Both the position numbers and the translations under genes were made by a program. A stretch of DNA of 64,000 bases from Pseudevernia furfuracea. Lineage: Eukaryota > Ascomycota > Lecanoromycetes > Lecanorales > Parmeliaceae. Under the pieces are notes generated by a model. It was not told the DNA's origin, did not search any database, and saw nothing but the letters and a program-made list of their open reading frames with translations. The stretch is from positions 930,001-994,000 of the forward strand of contig JAIUPT010000039.1 in NCBI GenBank assembly GCA_022315425.1, given 5' to 3'. Positions 33,052-43,047 of the stretch are shown here, piece after piece. How positions within the stretch are numbered: the first letter of the stretch is position 1; each line of letters begins with the position of its first letter.

Positions 33052-33726
33052 TCAGGGTATTGGATGCTTGCTGAAAATGTTGTGTAACTTCTTCCGTGGA
33101 CCTGTCATCTCTGCTGCATTGTCCACCCTTACTGGATACCTAACACCCTCCCTAGTCAATTGCTGCGTGACTTTCAACTCTAGCTGTCCCGAGAGCAGCT
33201 CAGGATCGTGATCAACATCCGTGTAACTGTAAGACATCTGGAAAGATTCAAAGTTATATTCCTGGCGCGCGACCTTCAGAATGAAGACATCACCCAACAG
33301 AACAAGGTTTTTGCTCGAACTCGGGTTCTTGCCGGGATCAACAGTATCTCTTGAGTATGTGGACAACATGTGATATTCGCTGTCACCGATTGTGATGCGT
33401 CTGTTCCAGGCTTCCTTGTCCGATTTTTCGGGTCGCTTTAGATGACTGTCGGATGGAATGCACATCAGTCCTTCCGGATGGCAATGAAGCGGATTCTTGC
33501 TGAATATGACGTGTGAGATATATGCCTTTGCCTTTATTTCGCAGGAAAGACTGTAGGATAATTTATCGTGGTGAAGTAGTGACTCCTTTTGTTCAGGCGT
33601 CGTGACGAGCTGCCGACCGTGTGTAACTGGTTTAGTCCGATCTTGAGGAATTATGTAAGCCAGGAGGCGTGTGGGATTCTCCAATGGTGCAGTAAACGTT
33701 GGCAAATCTGGTAAATCCGTGTCCAT
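33052..33726 (-). CDS. Unknown paralogue family, copy 2
   Basis: A single exon from the Met at 33726 gives 224 aa, beginning MDTDLPDLPTFTAPLENPTR. The family blocks are RLLAYIIPQDRTKPVTHGRQ (matching IKVLVLPEDKTKEIGYETLR of copy 1), SDKEAWNRRITIGDSEYHML, and LLGDVFILKVARQEYNFESF. The C-terminal 50 residues, ending in HNIFSKHPIP, have no counterpart in copies 3 and 4. The protein is soluble, charged, without cysteine clusters or a signal peptide. I do not recognise any domain. This is the longest uninterrupted single-exon copy and its 3' flank carries the repeated GCATGC motif. Confidence 0.65.
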   Translation of the reverse strand: MDTDLPDLPTFTAPLENPTRLLAYIIPQDRTKPVTHGRQLVTTPEQKESLLHHDKLSYSLSCEIKAKAYISHVIFSKNPLHCHPEGLMCIPSDSHLKRPEKSDKEAWNRRITIGDSEYHMLSTYSRDTVDPGKNPSSSKNLVLLGDVFILKVARQEYNFESFQMSYSYTDVDHDPELLSGQLELKVTQQLTREGVRYPVRVDNAAEMTGPRKKLHNIFSKHPIP

Positions 33727-33845
33727 GATTGCTAGAAGTTGAGCATCAGTGGAGGATGCTTCTAAGAGAGAAATCAATTACATGTATGTGGCTAATCTGT
33801 CCTTTGAAGTTGCCTCCGGTGATGTCTTTAGTGCTGTCGTGTCAC

Positions 33846-33948
33846 GAATATCCGATCGGGGATAAGGTGGGAAACCAGTTGACGGTGTCGTTGATGGTGC
33901 CTATGATAGCGATGGATTGGGAATATCCGACCACGGATAAGATGGGAA
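33846..33948. repeat. Direct repeat of 28 bp upstream of paralogue 2
   Basis: 33846-33873 and 33921-33948 share GAATATCCGA, two variable positions and GGATAA(G)TGGGAA, with four differences. They lie in the probable promoter of copy 2 (start at 33726), 75 bp apart, and could be paired binding sites. Confidence 0.7.
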
Positions 33949-34564
33949 GTGAGGATGTAGAAGGACTGTCTGTTGTAAAAGGCAAGAAGGAGAGAGAAAG
34001 GCTGCTCTTATAGGGAGGGAAGACTGCGAAGAAAATCAACGAGGCCGAGGCCCATCCTGAAACGAGAAGAAGGGGGAAGGGAGAAAGGGAGGGGTTCTAA
34101 TGATAGTTGTAAGAAAGTTGTTTCATTAAACCGTAGGTGAGGCATCGAAAGTAGGGACCGAAGGAGGTCAGTTATCAAAGAGAGATTCTGAGAGGCCAAA
34201 CGAGGGTGGGGGTGCTTCTAAACATAAACCTTAGCACCTCGTTTTGTGTCAACCGATTCCCCGGGTCGTGGGCAACAGTTTCAAGATGGAGAGTGAAGAG
34301 AAAGGGCTTCCTGGAGGGCCATTTAGTAAGGTCAAGGCGCAGCGTGAAATCTTGGGGAGGGGGGAGGTTTTAAAGGTATCTATGTTTTAGCTAAGTGTTT
34401 CGTTTCAACTGAGTTTCCAGAACTTCGGCCATAGCTTGGAGATCAAGATAGAAGATAGCCCATCCCCTAAAATGACTTTGAATGAGCCACGTTGAGGGCG
34501 AAGGATACTGCGACGTCTCAGCCCTGATAGATGATCATGTTATACTAGAAAATCTGCTCTATTG

Positions 34565-34594
34565 TTTTAGGTTCGATTCCTAAGCGCTGGTATC
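34565..34594 (+). repeat. tRNA T-arm-like element, copy 2
   Basis: Stem TTAGG, loop TTCGATT, stem CCTAA, then GCGCTGGTATC. Compared with copy 1 (5603-5634), both strands of the first stem pair differ in a compensating way (A-T against T-A), and the following GCG(T/C)TGGTA(C/T)C is shared. No full tRNA can be folded around it. Confidence 0.45.
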
Positions 34595-35096
34595 TTACAG
34601 TCGTGTTCCGGGTTCATTCTATTTCTCATACCTTTCATACTAAAACCGTAAGAAAGTGTAAAACGAGCATGCTTACTCCCCCAAGGGCTTAAATGCAGGG
34701 CAGCAGGTCTGCAGACCACACCATCACCCGGATTTCGCAGAGCGACCGTGCGCCAACTCTACCCGTGTCTGTTTGAAGCCCTCGAGGTTGGCCTTCATGT
34801 GCTGTGGCCGCATGGACCATAAAGATACACTCTCATGACACAAGAACTACTTTTCTTGCCTGGGGGTTTCAAATTTCTCAGGCGATGAAAATTATCCGGA
34901 ACGCGCCTATCAACATGCCTATTGAGAGAATGAATCATCTCCCGGCTTGGAATATAGGGAAATGCGGCAACAGGACTGTCAAGTGCAGACGAGAGTTACG
35001 TTTTAGAACGAGGAATACTATAACGTCTCGGTGCGGATACATCATTAAGGTCGTAATCCTAGGCTATCGTTGTAACTGAAAGTCCGATGAAACAAG

Positions 35097-35130
35097 CATG
35101 CTTTAAACTCGCAACAGCAGTAGGGACAGT
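35097..35130. repeat. GCATGC/ACAGTAGGGACAGTG unit, 3' flank of paralogue 3
   Basis: A single unit, GCATGCTTTAAACTCGCAAC then AGCAGTAGGGACAGTG, lies 60-90 bases past the stop of copy 3, in the same relative place as the units by copies 1 and 2. Confidence 0.65.
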
Positions 35131-35188
35131 GTAGTAGCGTATCCACCACATCCAACTCCCCATTATCGCCTGAGTTCCTCGACGCCGC

Positions 35189-35787
35189 TCAACGCCCTAG
35201 GCACAATGCGTCTCTGTACCGCATACCCATCCGCTTATGGAAATCAGCGAGAAAGTCGCTCAGAAAGACCTTTTCTTCCTCCGGTGTAGCATTAGGCAAA
35301 ACGTCCTCATAGACCCGTCCATTTGAACCCGCGGCGTCGGAAAGCTTTAGAATGAACGCATCGCCGGCGCACGGCGCACACAGCAATGGATTGAGAGGCA
35401 CCACGTCTCGTTCAGCCGTGAATAAGATATGAAAGGGTTCCTTCACCAGTACAACTCGCGCTTCCCAGGCCCCAGCGGACCAAGATAGTTGACGAATGTC
35501 AGGTTGGATGATGATATCGGGCTTGTAGAAGAGAATACCGCGGGGTCCACTGAGGAGCAAGGGCGGTTCGGTAGACGTATCGGTGATTGGGACGCACTTG
35601 GTGCCGGGGTCTCCCTTCACAGGGAGAACGAACACTTGGATATGTGTGCGAGGCTTTTCTCGGGGCTCAACCTCTGGGCCATTGCGGTGCTAGAGTTTGA
35701 TCGTTAGTGTAAGAGGCATATGGCAGGTACATTAGTTACTGTCTCCTCAATAAGACGAGTTCCATGATCTCCTTTGGCATCTGTCAT
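35189..35787 (-). CDS. Unknown paralogue family, copy 3
   Basis: Two exons, 35787-35731 and 35689-35189, give 185 aa; the 41-nt intron has a GTACCT donor and CTCTAG acceptor and keeps phase. The first exon encodes MTDAKGDHGTRLIEETVTN. The second begins HRNGPEVEPREKPRTHIQVF, with EKPR also found in copy 4 at the same place. Family blocks: SAGAWEARVVLVKEPFHILF, then CAGDAFILKLSDAAGSNGRV and YEDVLPNATPEEEKVFLSDF. No known domain is recognised. The protein is probably cytosolic or nuclear. All signature blocks are intact, so this copy may be functional. Confidence 0.68.
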
Positions 35788-36018
35788 GATGCTGTTAATA
35801 AGGTGCTGATTATGTTCTGTTGTGTTTGTTTAGAGAGAAGCAAGATGGGAAAGGAAATGAAGATGGAGGAAGATGTTTTCTGTTGCACAATGTCAATAGT
35901 AGCGGGAGAATCATAGGTTCATATACTGAGGCGAGCAGCCTGCCGGCGATTCGAGGAGGCTAAGACAAGGCCTGAAGCCTCCGCACACAGACCCTCAGTC
36001 TATGAAATAGTCAGAGAA

Positions 36019-36894
36019 TCAGGCGACATCGATTCGGGCGACCATACCTCTCAACCCCGTCCCAGGCGAGATCACCCCAGGCGGCCCATTCCCTCTCTCC
36101 CCCACCATAGTGTCGTAAGTGATCGGTGGCAAACACCTTAGCGCCTCTAAACATTGATTCCCCAGCGAACAGTGCAGAATCTCCGGTTGAATATCCTCAT
36201 AATACCAGTCCCCCTTCTCATCCTTCTCACTCGCCATCTTCAACACGAACGCGTCACCGAAGATACGATGTTTTGCAAAATGGTTCGGACGTAAGCCCCT
36301 TCCTACAACACGAGTGTACATGATGTGATATTCGCCCGTCATCATCTCCAGCTCGGCTCCCTGGCGTGGGACGGCAAACACGCGTTGGAACGCACGTTGT
36401 TTCCAGGCTTCTCCGGACTTCCAATATCGATCGACGACATTTGGCTGGTAACGTAGATTGGCGTGCGTGAAGGTCAATCGAGGTTTTTCTGTTTTCTTAG
36501 CGAGGGGGACGTCAAGTAAAATGTCTTAGCCATTACCGTATGAGTGGGCATGCAGACGGGGGTCGAGCTCGAGTTCTTGCGGAGTCCGTCTAGCTTTCTC
36601 CTTGAGACTGGCTATCGAGTCGTGCTTTTGGTCGACGTCGATCAGGGCATCATCGGCCGATGGGTCCAGAATTTCACTGGAGCGACCACCTGTGTCCCGC
36701 AAGTCATCGGCATTCAAGTGGTGCGATAGATTGGAGTCGTGAAGTCTGAAATGGTAGTTTGAGGTTGCCTTGACGAGTTGGAGTTTAGTCATGTAGGGTA
36801 GGGTACCGTCGGCTGGGATTCGAATGGCGGTGATGGTAGAGTGTGCAGGTTGATGTTCCTTAGGGGGAGGCACATTTTTGGAAGAAGAGGCCAT
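36019..36894 (-). CDS. Unknown paralogue family, copy 4
   Basis: Two exons, 36894-36537 and 36488-36019, give 275 aa with a 48-nt intron (GTAATG donor, AACAG acceptor). The longer N-terminus (about 120 residues, MASSSKNVPPPKEHQPAHST onward) is hydrophilic and unlike copies 2 and 3. After the splice come EKPRLTFTHANLRYQPNVVD, YWKSGEAWKQRAFQRVF, GEYHIMYTRVVGRGLRP, and FGDAFVLKMASEKDEKGDWY then YEDIQPEILH. The last 50 residues are Gly/Pro-rich. The same order of blocks (W, EAW-x2-R, YHI, GDAF(I/V)LK, (Y)ED) defines the family. Splicing is needed: reading through would end the first exon after HSYGNG. Function is unknown. Confidence 0.7.
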
Positions 36895-37503
36895 TCAGGG
36901 CTGTTAGGGTGCTTGACCTCTATAGTCAACTATAATGGCGGGCCAATACGATAGGTATATTGTAACGTTAATACTTACTCTAATCTTTGAAAGGCCCCTT
37001 GAAAATTTAGCATTTCGAGTTCCTGCTGTAAAAATTGAGGGAACAAGTAGGAATGAAGACATCCGGGTTGTGTAAAAGTGGGAGAGAACGATGGCGAAGC
37101 GGAAGGGATCATGGGGCATAAAAGGCGGTGTAGGATTGCTTTCAAAGTCATGAGAACGGAAGTTGAGCGTTTCGGGAGGAAGGGCGTCTATGAACGGAGA
37201 TTGCAAGCCAACGGAATCGAAGAGTGAATGCAGATTGGGGGGTAACCTCCGTACTACACGGAACATGAACAACGCTCGTCCAAGCTTCCGTTGGCAGATC
37301 TCTTCATGGACAAGACACTTCAGAGAGCCATGCGTTTGGAAGACAAATAATATGCTACAAAATTTGGAATGATAAAGGAGGGTGCGAAAAGCTCGAGATA
37401 GTCCGAAAAAATTCGTATTCGGAAAGCCGTTTTGGAATAGGTTTAATAGTTTGCATTAAGTCGGATAGCAGGTGATGCCCCTCTTCAATCCACACTCCTC
37501 TCA

Positions 37504-38120
37504 TCATCTGCGCACGGATCTCAGCAGCTCTTTGATCAAGCTCTTATCCGTGAAGAGCTCCTTGGGCATGTGCGCGTATGCCGTGAAGCCCTCGGCGTTC
37601 TCCCCTCTTTCTCCTCTCTTAGCGATGAATATAGCCTTATGATAATTGTGCCCTACTCCAACGTCATCGGGAAACTTTTCGCAAGCCTCCTCGCCATCTT
37701 CCTTGACAGCTTTCTTGCAGGCCTCGCGCAAGTGCCAGTTCTTGCTCTCTTGGTAGCCGTCAGCATAGCTGTCGAAGATGAAGTAGTGTCCATTGAGTTC
37801 GGGGATCGAATGCTCTACTGCTTTATAGTAATCATTTAAATAATTGATGACCCAACGGTTTTTCCAACTCTCGTTACCCTAATATTTGACGAGATATGGA
37901 ATGTGGTTCAGGTGCTTGTCATGAGGGTTTTTCTCGTCGACGAGGTCGAACGTGACCGGGTAAACGGAACGAGCGGGGGAGTCATCTTCTGGAAACATGG
38001 CGATCACAATACTCTCTTTTGGAGCAAATGCATAAGGCTCTCCGTGGCGTGGAGCCCTGTACTCGCTAGGGTTGGAGGGGCCCTCTTCATTGAGATCACA
38101 GTTATGAATATCCGATTGTA
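37504..38120 (-). pseudogene. Unknown protein broken by a nonsense codon
   Basis: One frame is coding-like from about 38120 to 37504, interrupted only by TAG at 37879-37881. Before it: EYRAPRHGEPYAFAPKESIV, then SVYPVTFDLVDEKNPHDKHL and NHIPYLVKY. After it: GNESWKNRWVINYLNDYYKA, then ELNGHYFIFDSYADGYQESK and a KEDGEEACEKFPDDVGVGHN segment. Around 206 codons remain with a single interruption, so the gene was lost recently or is read differently. A CTGCAG acceptor at 38121 suggests an earlier first exon that I cannot identify. It is not obviously a member of the neighbouring paralogue family. No domain is recognised. Confidence 0.55.
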
Positions 38121-40554
38121 CTGCAGTACGTTAGCTCTGCTGTGCAAGCGAAGATTTTCGGCCCTACAGTGTCCACTCCCAGAGCGAGATCCCGACATTG
38201 TGCTGATGGTTGAAGCCCGGTGACGTTTTGGTATGACTACAGCCTCATTGGCTATAATCTGGAAGAGGAAGAGTCGCAGTATGATCAATCAGAGGAGGGA
38301 ATTCCATGCGTGAGTAACTCTAGTAGTTTAAGTATCGGGTCTGACAGGAGAGTAAGCAGAGGGAAGGGAGGAGAGGGAGAAGGTGAAGAAAGGTCAGGAA
38401 AACCGAGGGCGAGAATGACGGGTACCTGCTTGTACAATTCATACGTGGCCTTTAGCCTGAGCTTTGCTAGAATCTATAGGAAGTGGGGAAGTGATAAGGA
38501 TTGTCCCAGCCAGTGTAAATCTCGGGCGGCCAGGAAGCGGCTCGCCAGAAGCCAGGCAGAAGTGAATGGTATCAGAAGAGGCGCCAAGAGGGAAAATGGA
38601 CCATCGGCCGCCTATCAAACAGTTGATGACGCAGGGAATGTTTCGACCACCGCGATCGGAAGGCAGCGACCAGTGGATATCCGCAGAAATTGTGCAGGTG
38701 ACCATGTCTCCTCTGATTTAGTCACCCAAATCTTCCACTGTAATTACACGGAAGCGGGGAAGGTGACCAAAAAGCACAGGAATGAGCAGAACAAGGACGC
38801 TAGCCGAGCGCACGCCTCAAGAACGGAGGCCCACAATGCAACCATCTTCAAAGGATTGCGAACGATGCAAGCTAGCCAACGTACCTCCGTCATTTCACAT
38901 CCGGCGATAAGCGCTATTTCGGCGTCTCAATAGCTAGAGGTTTAGTCCCTATCTGGGCTAGAGAAGAAAACGTCTGCAAAGTAGACGCTCTCAACAATGA
39001 CTCAAAGGTTAGCTCAATAAGAATCTACACACCCTCCCACCTTCAGAGGACATATGATGGAGTAAAACAGCCCGGCTAGGCCGGAAGTTGTATCCGTATG
39101 TGAAGGGGGGGTAACAAGGATCAGGTCCCAAAACAAACCCACAGCTGCAATCAACGCCCGCCGCCGTCCGGGACTCGTCGCGACCCACGCCTTCCACAAC
39201 ACGGACGGAGGCGGAAGTTTTTCGCAAAGGGTGACCGACCGGGAGCGGGGGATTTGCGCACGAGATAGATAGCGACAATCAAACAGACACTTGAAAAGAA
39301 AAAGAAGAAAAAAAAGAAAACAAAAACCGGACTCCTGGCCCACCACGGTGCGGAAAGTCCCCCTTTCCCAAAAACCCCCCACCAACGAAGCAAGGCTTTT
39401 CCAGGGTCAAAAAAAAAACAGCCATCCCTCCGCCAACAACCCAGCCAAAAAGAGACACCCCATCCCAGAAAGCCGGCCATTGAGCGGAAAACATCCATCC
39501 CCCACCCCCTTCCGCCTCCCCCGGCAAAAATTCGAAACACTTTCCTCGCAAATCCGATGGCTGGCTGGGCATGGGTACCTTGCTCAGCCTTTTTGCGAGC
39601 GAGCGAGAGCCTTCCCTCCGCGCCAACGAAAACGGTGGATATGTCGATGAGAGAGAGAGCCCCCCGCGGCGGCCCCCCCACCCCCCCCGAAACATTTCCT
39701 CGCACTCATTGAAAACAGGGCGCCCCGCGGAAATCAGAGCCCGTGGCTAATAAACGAGACGGTTTTGCAAAACTTGCTACTACCATCACAGTCTCGGAGT
39801 CTTGTAAAGATCGAATGCGAAAAGCGAGCGTTTTTTAAACGTCTCGCTGGTCAGAATTTTTTTATTTTACAGAATTTCGAGGTCGATAAAGTAGGGCCAG
39901 AAGCTAGTTGAGGCTTAAAGCGGTTTAGCGCGATTGACGCGGCGATTACGGTATGGAACAACCAAAGAGAAGAAGAGACCATGATATATGTCATGTATGT
40001 CATGAACAGATACGGCAGCGATTTTTGTTGTCAAGGTATCTTCAAATAGTTCGAGATCTTCAGCAAGCAATTAATCGCCTCACTATGGGTCTGATCTTCG
40101 AAGTCACACTTTGCATGGGCGAGCACCATATAGGTCAAGACTTTGATTCCTTCCTCTCCATGGAAATGCATGCAGCTAGAATACATTTCTTCTCCTTCCA
40201 TTCCTTCCATTCCTTCCATGTCAGGCTCATCTCCATCATCAACCATGCATCATCCATTCCATCCAACGACCTTAGCTCATCCAACCCCTTCCAAACCCCC
40301 AGTTTTCCTCATGCTTCCCAGAAGATAAAACCGGCATGAATAATAGTACACCAGCATGCTGATTAAGCATTACCTGCGTCGTCGGTATTGGTGTTGGTAC
40401 ATTGTATAGTGTGATTAATGATCGTAAGAAGCGAATGCTTTAAATTCCTCCCCCTTCCTTTGTCGAATTTTTGGTATCCGCTGGTGGTGCTCCGATGACG
40501 CCTTGATCACATGCTCCTGCTATCATCCCATGAAATACATGCTGTTGATGCTCA
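38121..40554. other. Gene-poor interval, low-complexity DNA
   Basis: Open frames exist (for example 38220-38933 plus and 39151-39705 minus), but their composition follows local purine or pyrimidine skew and none has a domain or splice support. Around 39290-39440 there are long A-rich runs, and at 40193-40220 a 9-bp unit (CCTTCCATT) is repeated three times. No gene is claimed. Confidence 0.45.
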
Positions 40555-43047
40555 TTAACTCGCATAACGAAGGTGGTTTCTGCTTTGGTCGGCACTCGTG
40601 CCCAAATTCAGCCAACTCATATCCTCTGTCTCTCTGCCTCCTCGTCCTCTGGGCCCCAGTTCCTCCTTCTTTCGAGGGAACGCCCGCACTTGAGCTGCGC
40701 CATACTCCGGCAGCCTGCCAGTACTTTCTTCAGGCATTGCACGCTCCCTCACCTGAGCCGCACTGTAAGTAGCCAGGGTGGCATTTTCAGGAATTCGTCT
40801 TCCACTTGCTGTTCGAGCAAAGTCTCGAGACGCGACGTTTTTCAGACCTCGATTCGAATCATCGACGGGTGAGGTGGGAGTGTTCACCCCTGACGGCCCT
40901 TGACTGTTAGGCACGGTCGGGAAATTCGGTATTCGCACACGCTCGCCAGGATGTGGATAAATCCTGCTGTTGACCCTGCTATCGGCAGGTATTCTACCAT
41001 CCGCGTTAATATTGCTGTTGGCATAGTCGCTGATTGGTCGATCTTCTGTCCAAGTGCTTCCCCTCTCGCCTGTGGAAGCTACTGGAGTCCAAGATTCCTG
41101 TCCGTCACTATGGGAGTGACGTGCGTATTCGTCTTCCTCGTCGATATCGGAGACAAGGGTCGAAGGCGTGGGTGTTTCATCTCTTGGATCCGGTCTGGCA
41201 CCGTGGGTGATAGCAACGCCTTGACTTGGGCGAGGAAAACCGGTTGGAGACCTGACACGAGTGTCCGGCGGGTATAGCGAAGGATTTTGAGAAGAGCGGA
41301 TGTGAAGAGGTTCGACTTCAGCCGACTCGTGGGGGTTGGATGAATTGTATTCCGATTCACCCGAAAAATAGGTTTGCGGTCTTGTCTCTTGGTCGTGTCC
41401 CAGCGGCATAGAGTTGAGCTCCTTGGAGTTATTGTTGGTGAAGTATCTGCTCCAACCTGTGTCTGTTCGAGGATCGGTCCTTGGATCCGGAGACGTCCTC
41501 AGAGTTTCCTCAATAGGAGGACCCATGATAGGAGCGGAGATGGTGGGCGGTGACCTTTCCGGAGACCTGCGACTCCAGAACGAATGCGCACTCCCAGCAC
41601 TTTCACCTGGGTGATGAAGCAGTGCACGTTTCGATTGGGAAGAAGCAGCGCCTCCTCGCTCTTGAGCTTTAGCGTTGGCGTTGACGCTAGCACCGGATTT
41701 GTCAGACCTATTCCTCCTATGCTGGCGTTCGTCAAAGCTCCCTCCAGCCTCTTTCATGAAGTCTGCACCGACGTCACGAAAGTCCATCTCTGCTTTGTCC
41801 TCGAGTGCGTAGCTGTTTGCTTGTTGCTCACGCTTTTTGTCCCTTCTCCTCCGACAATACCGTAAGAGAAGTAGAAGGATGACTAGAAGAGCTGCAAGCC
41901 CAAACACGCCACCGAGAACACCACCAAGAATAGTCAAGGATTTGTTCCGTACATTCGTGTTGGCTGCTTGTTGGCTTGGTGAAGCTGTACCGCTTGCCGG
42001 TGTGCCTGTCGCAGATGTGGTTGGAGTAGATGAAGTTGAACTCGAGGCTGGTTCATTACCAAAGAATTGGTTGGGATCAACCCACTGGTTTCCAGTCTGA
42101 TTAAAGATCGCCAATGGGTCTTGGCTGTTTCCACCTGACGCCACGATCAGGCCAGACTTTGGATCCTCCGCAAGTGAGTATCCTGTCCGAGTCTGCTGGG
42201 GTGCAAGAGTATTGTTGTAGGCTGGCCTATCGGCTAATGTCGTATCTCGTTTCCGTCGTTTCGCAGGGTGGTGTGCGGATCTCGAGTATGACCTCTTGGC
42301 AGAAGACGAGGTGTCCGTCGCATTCTGCAGAAGAAGCGTTGAAATTCGATTTGGCGATATGCTGAAATCGAAGATCTCCAGTACTTTGCTTCCATCACTT
42401 CCATCTAATATCGTAGCCTGGACCATAGATGAGTCCCTCAGACCATTCTGTAAGCTGACATTCAGCTGCTGCCATCCTTCTACAGGACCAAACGTGAAGA
42501 TTTTCGTGTTCGTCGAATCCCCTCCCAGCATCAAAGCATGTGTAGTATTGAAAGGTAGCACTAGCGGCGAGACGACTGGTGGCGCAATAGAGTTGAAGGC
42601 TTGAATGTTGTAAGGTGATGTCGTTTGAATGAGGAAAGTTTGTGATGAAGGCCCATAGTCATTGTTCTGTGTACCAGCGTACATGAGTATTGATGAGGAT
42701 TGTTGTAGGTATGCCGTGCCATGCTCCACTCGGTTCGCAGCGACGGCGTCTAGAGGGGTCTGGGTATGGGATGTCCATTTGTTGGTGGAAAATGAGAAGG
42801 ATTGTATGCCTTGATAATTTGAAGTCGAAGTGGAGCCGCCTACGACGATGAGCGAGTTGTCATTGTTGTAAGTGCCTTCAACGCAGGTGGAGCCGTTCGT
42901 AGGTACGCCCATGGGTAATTGTGTCCATGTCGCGCCATCTTGGAGAGCCAGCGATTGAAAAGCGTCTGCTTGGTATGTGTAAAGTACGCCATTGTATATT
43001 ATAGAGCAATGGCCGTTCAGTGGTACCGGTGGCGCTGGAACGACCAT
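40555..43047 (-). CDS. Kelch-like single-pass membrane protein
   Basis: One 830-codon exon. Residues 1-300 form a beta-propeller-like ectodomain beginning MVVPAPPVPLNGHCSIIYNG, with repeated Gly-Gly turns (SLIVVGGSTST, HALMLGGDSTNT, LIVASGGNSQD). A Ser/Thr/Ala-rich stalk follows, then one membrane segment (about residues 369-395, LTILGGVLGGVFGLAALLVI plus LLLLL) ending in RYCRRRRDKKREQ, and a 430-residue disordered tail rich in Ser, Pro and Arg. I know this architecture from fungal proteins sometimes mislabelled as splicing factor CLF1; it is not one. A membrane-linked sensor or adaptor is plausible. The annotated start has no signal peptide. A hydrophobic stretch lies in the same frame just upstream, cut off by TAA at 43057-43059. 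Confidence 0.8.
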   Translation of the reverse strand: MVVPAPPVPLNGHCSIIYNGVLYTYQADAFQSLALQDGATWTQLPMGVPTNGSTCVEGTYNNDNSLIVVGGSTSTSNYQGIQSFSFSTNKWTSHTQTPLDAVAANRVEHGTAYLQQSSSILMYAGTQNNDYGPSSQTFLIQTTSPYNIQAFNSIAPPVVSPLVLPFNTTHALMLGGDSTNTKIFTFGPVEGWQQLNVSLQNGLRDSSMVQATILDGSDGSKVLEIFDFSISPNRISTLLLQNATDTSSSAKRSYSRSAHHPAKRRKRDTTLADRPAYNNTLAPQQTRTGYSLAEDPKSGLIVASGGNSQDPLAIFNQTGNQWVDPNQFFGNEPASSSTSSTPTTSATGTPASGTASPSQQAANTNVRNKSLTILGGVLGGVFGLAALLVILLLLLRYCRRRRDKKREQQANSYALEDKAEMDFRDVGADFMKEAGGSFDERQHRRNRSDKSGASVNANAKAQERGGAASSQSKRALLHHPGESAGSAHSFWSRRSPERSPPTISAPIMGPPIEETLRTSPDPRTDPRTDTGWSRYFTNNNSKELNSMPLGHDQETRPQTYFSGESEYNSSNPHESAEVEPLHIRSSQNPSLYPPDTRVRSPTGFPRPSQGVAITHGARPDPRDETPTPSTLVSDIDEEDEYARHSHSDGQESWTPVASTGERGSTWTEDRPISDYANSNINADGRIPADSRVNSRIYPHPGERVRIPNFPTVPNSQGPSGVNTPTSPVDDSNRGLKNVASRDFARTASGRRIPENATLATYSAAQVRERAMPEESTGRLPEYGAAQVRAFPRKKEELGPRGRGGRETEDMSWLNLGTSADQSRNHLRYAS

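Noticed and set aside
38220..38933. 237-codon open frame on the plus strand
   Set aside because: No domain, no good promoter or splice context, irregular composition; partly antisense to the nonsense-broken gene's upstream region.
39151..39705. 185-codon open frame on the minus strand
   Set aside because: Gly/Phe/Arg-rich, driven by long purine and pyrimidine runs on the DNA; overlapping frames are equally open and no domain is visible.
40031..40246. Small minus-strand frame with MEGMEGMEG
   Set aside because: The repeat comes from a 9-bp DNA repeat; no other support.
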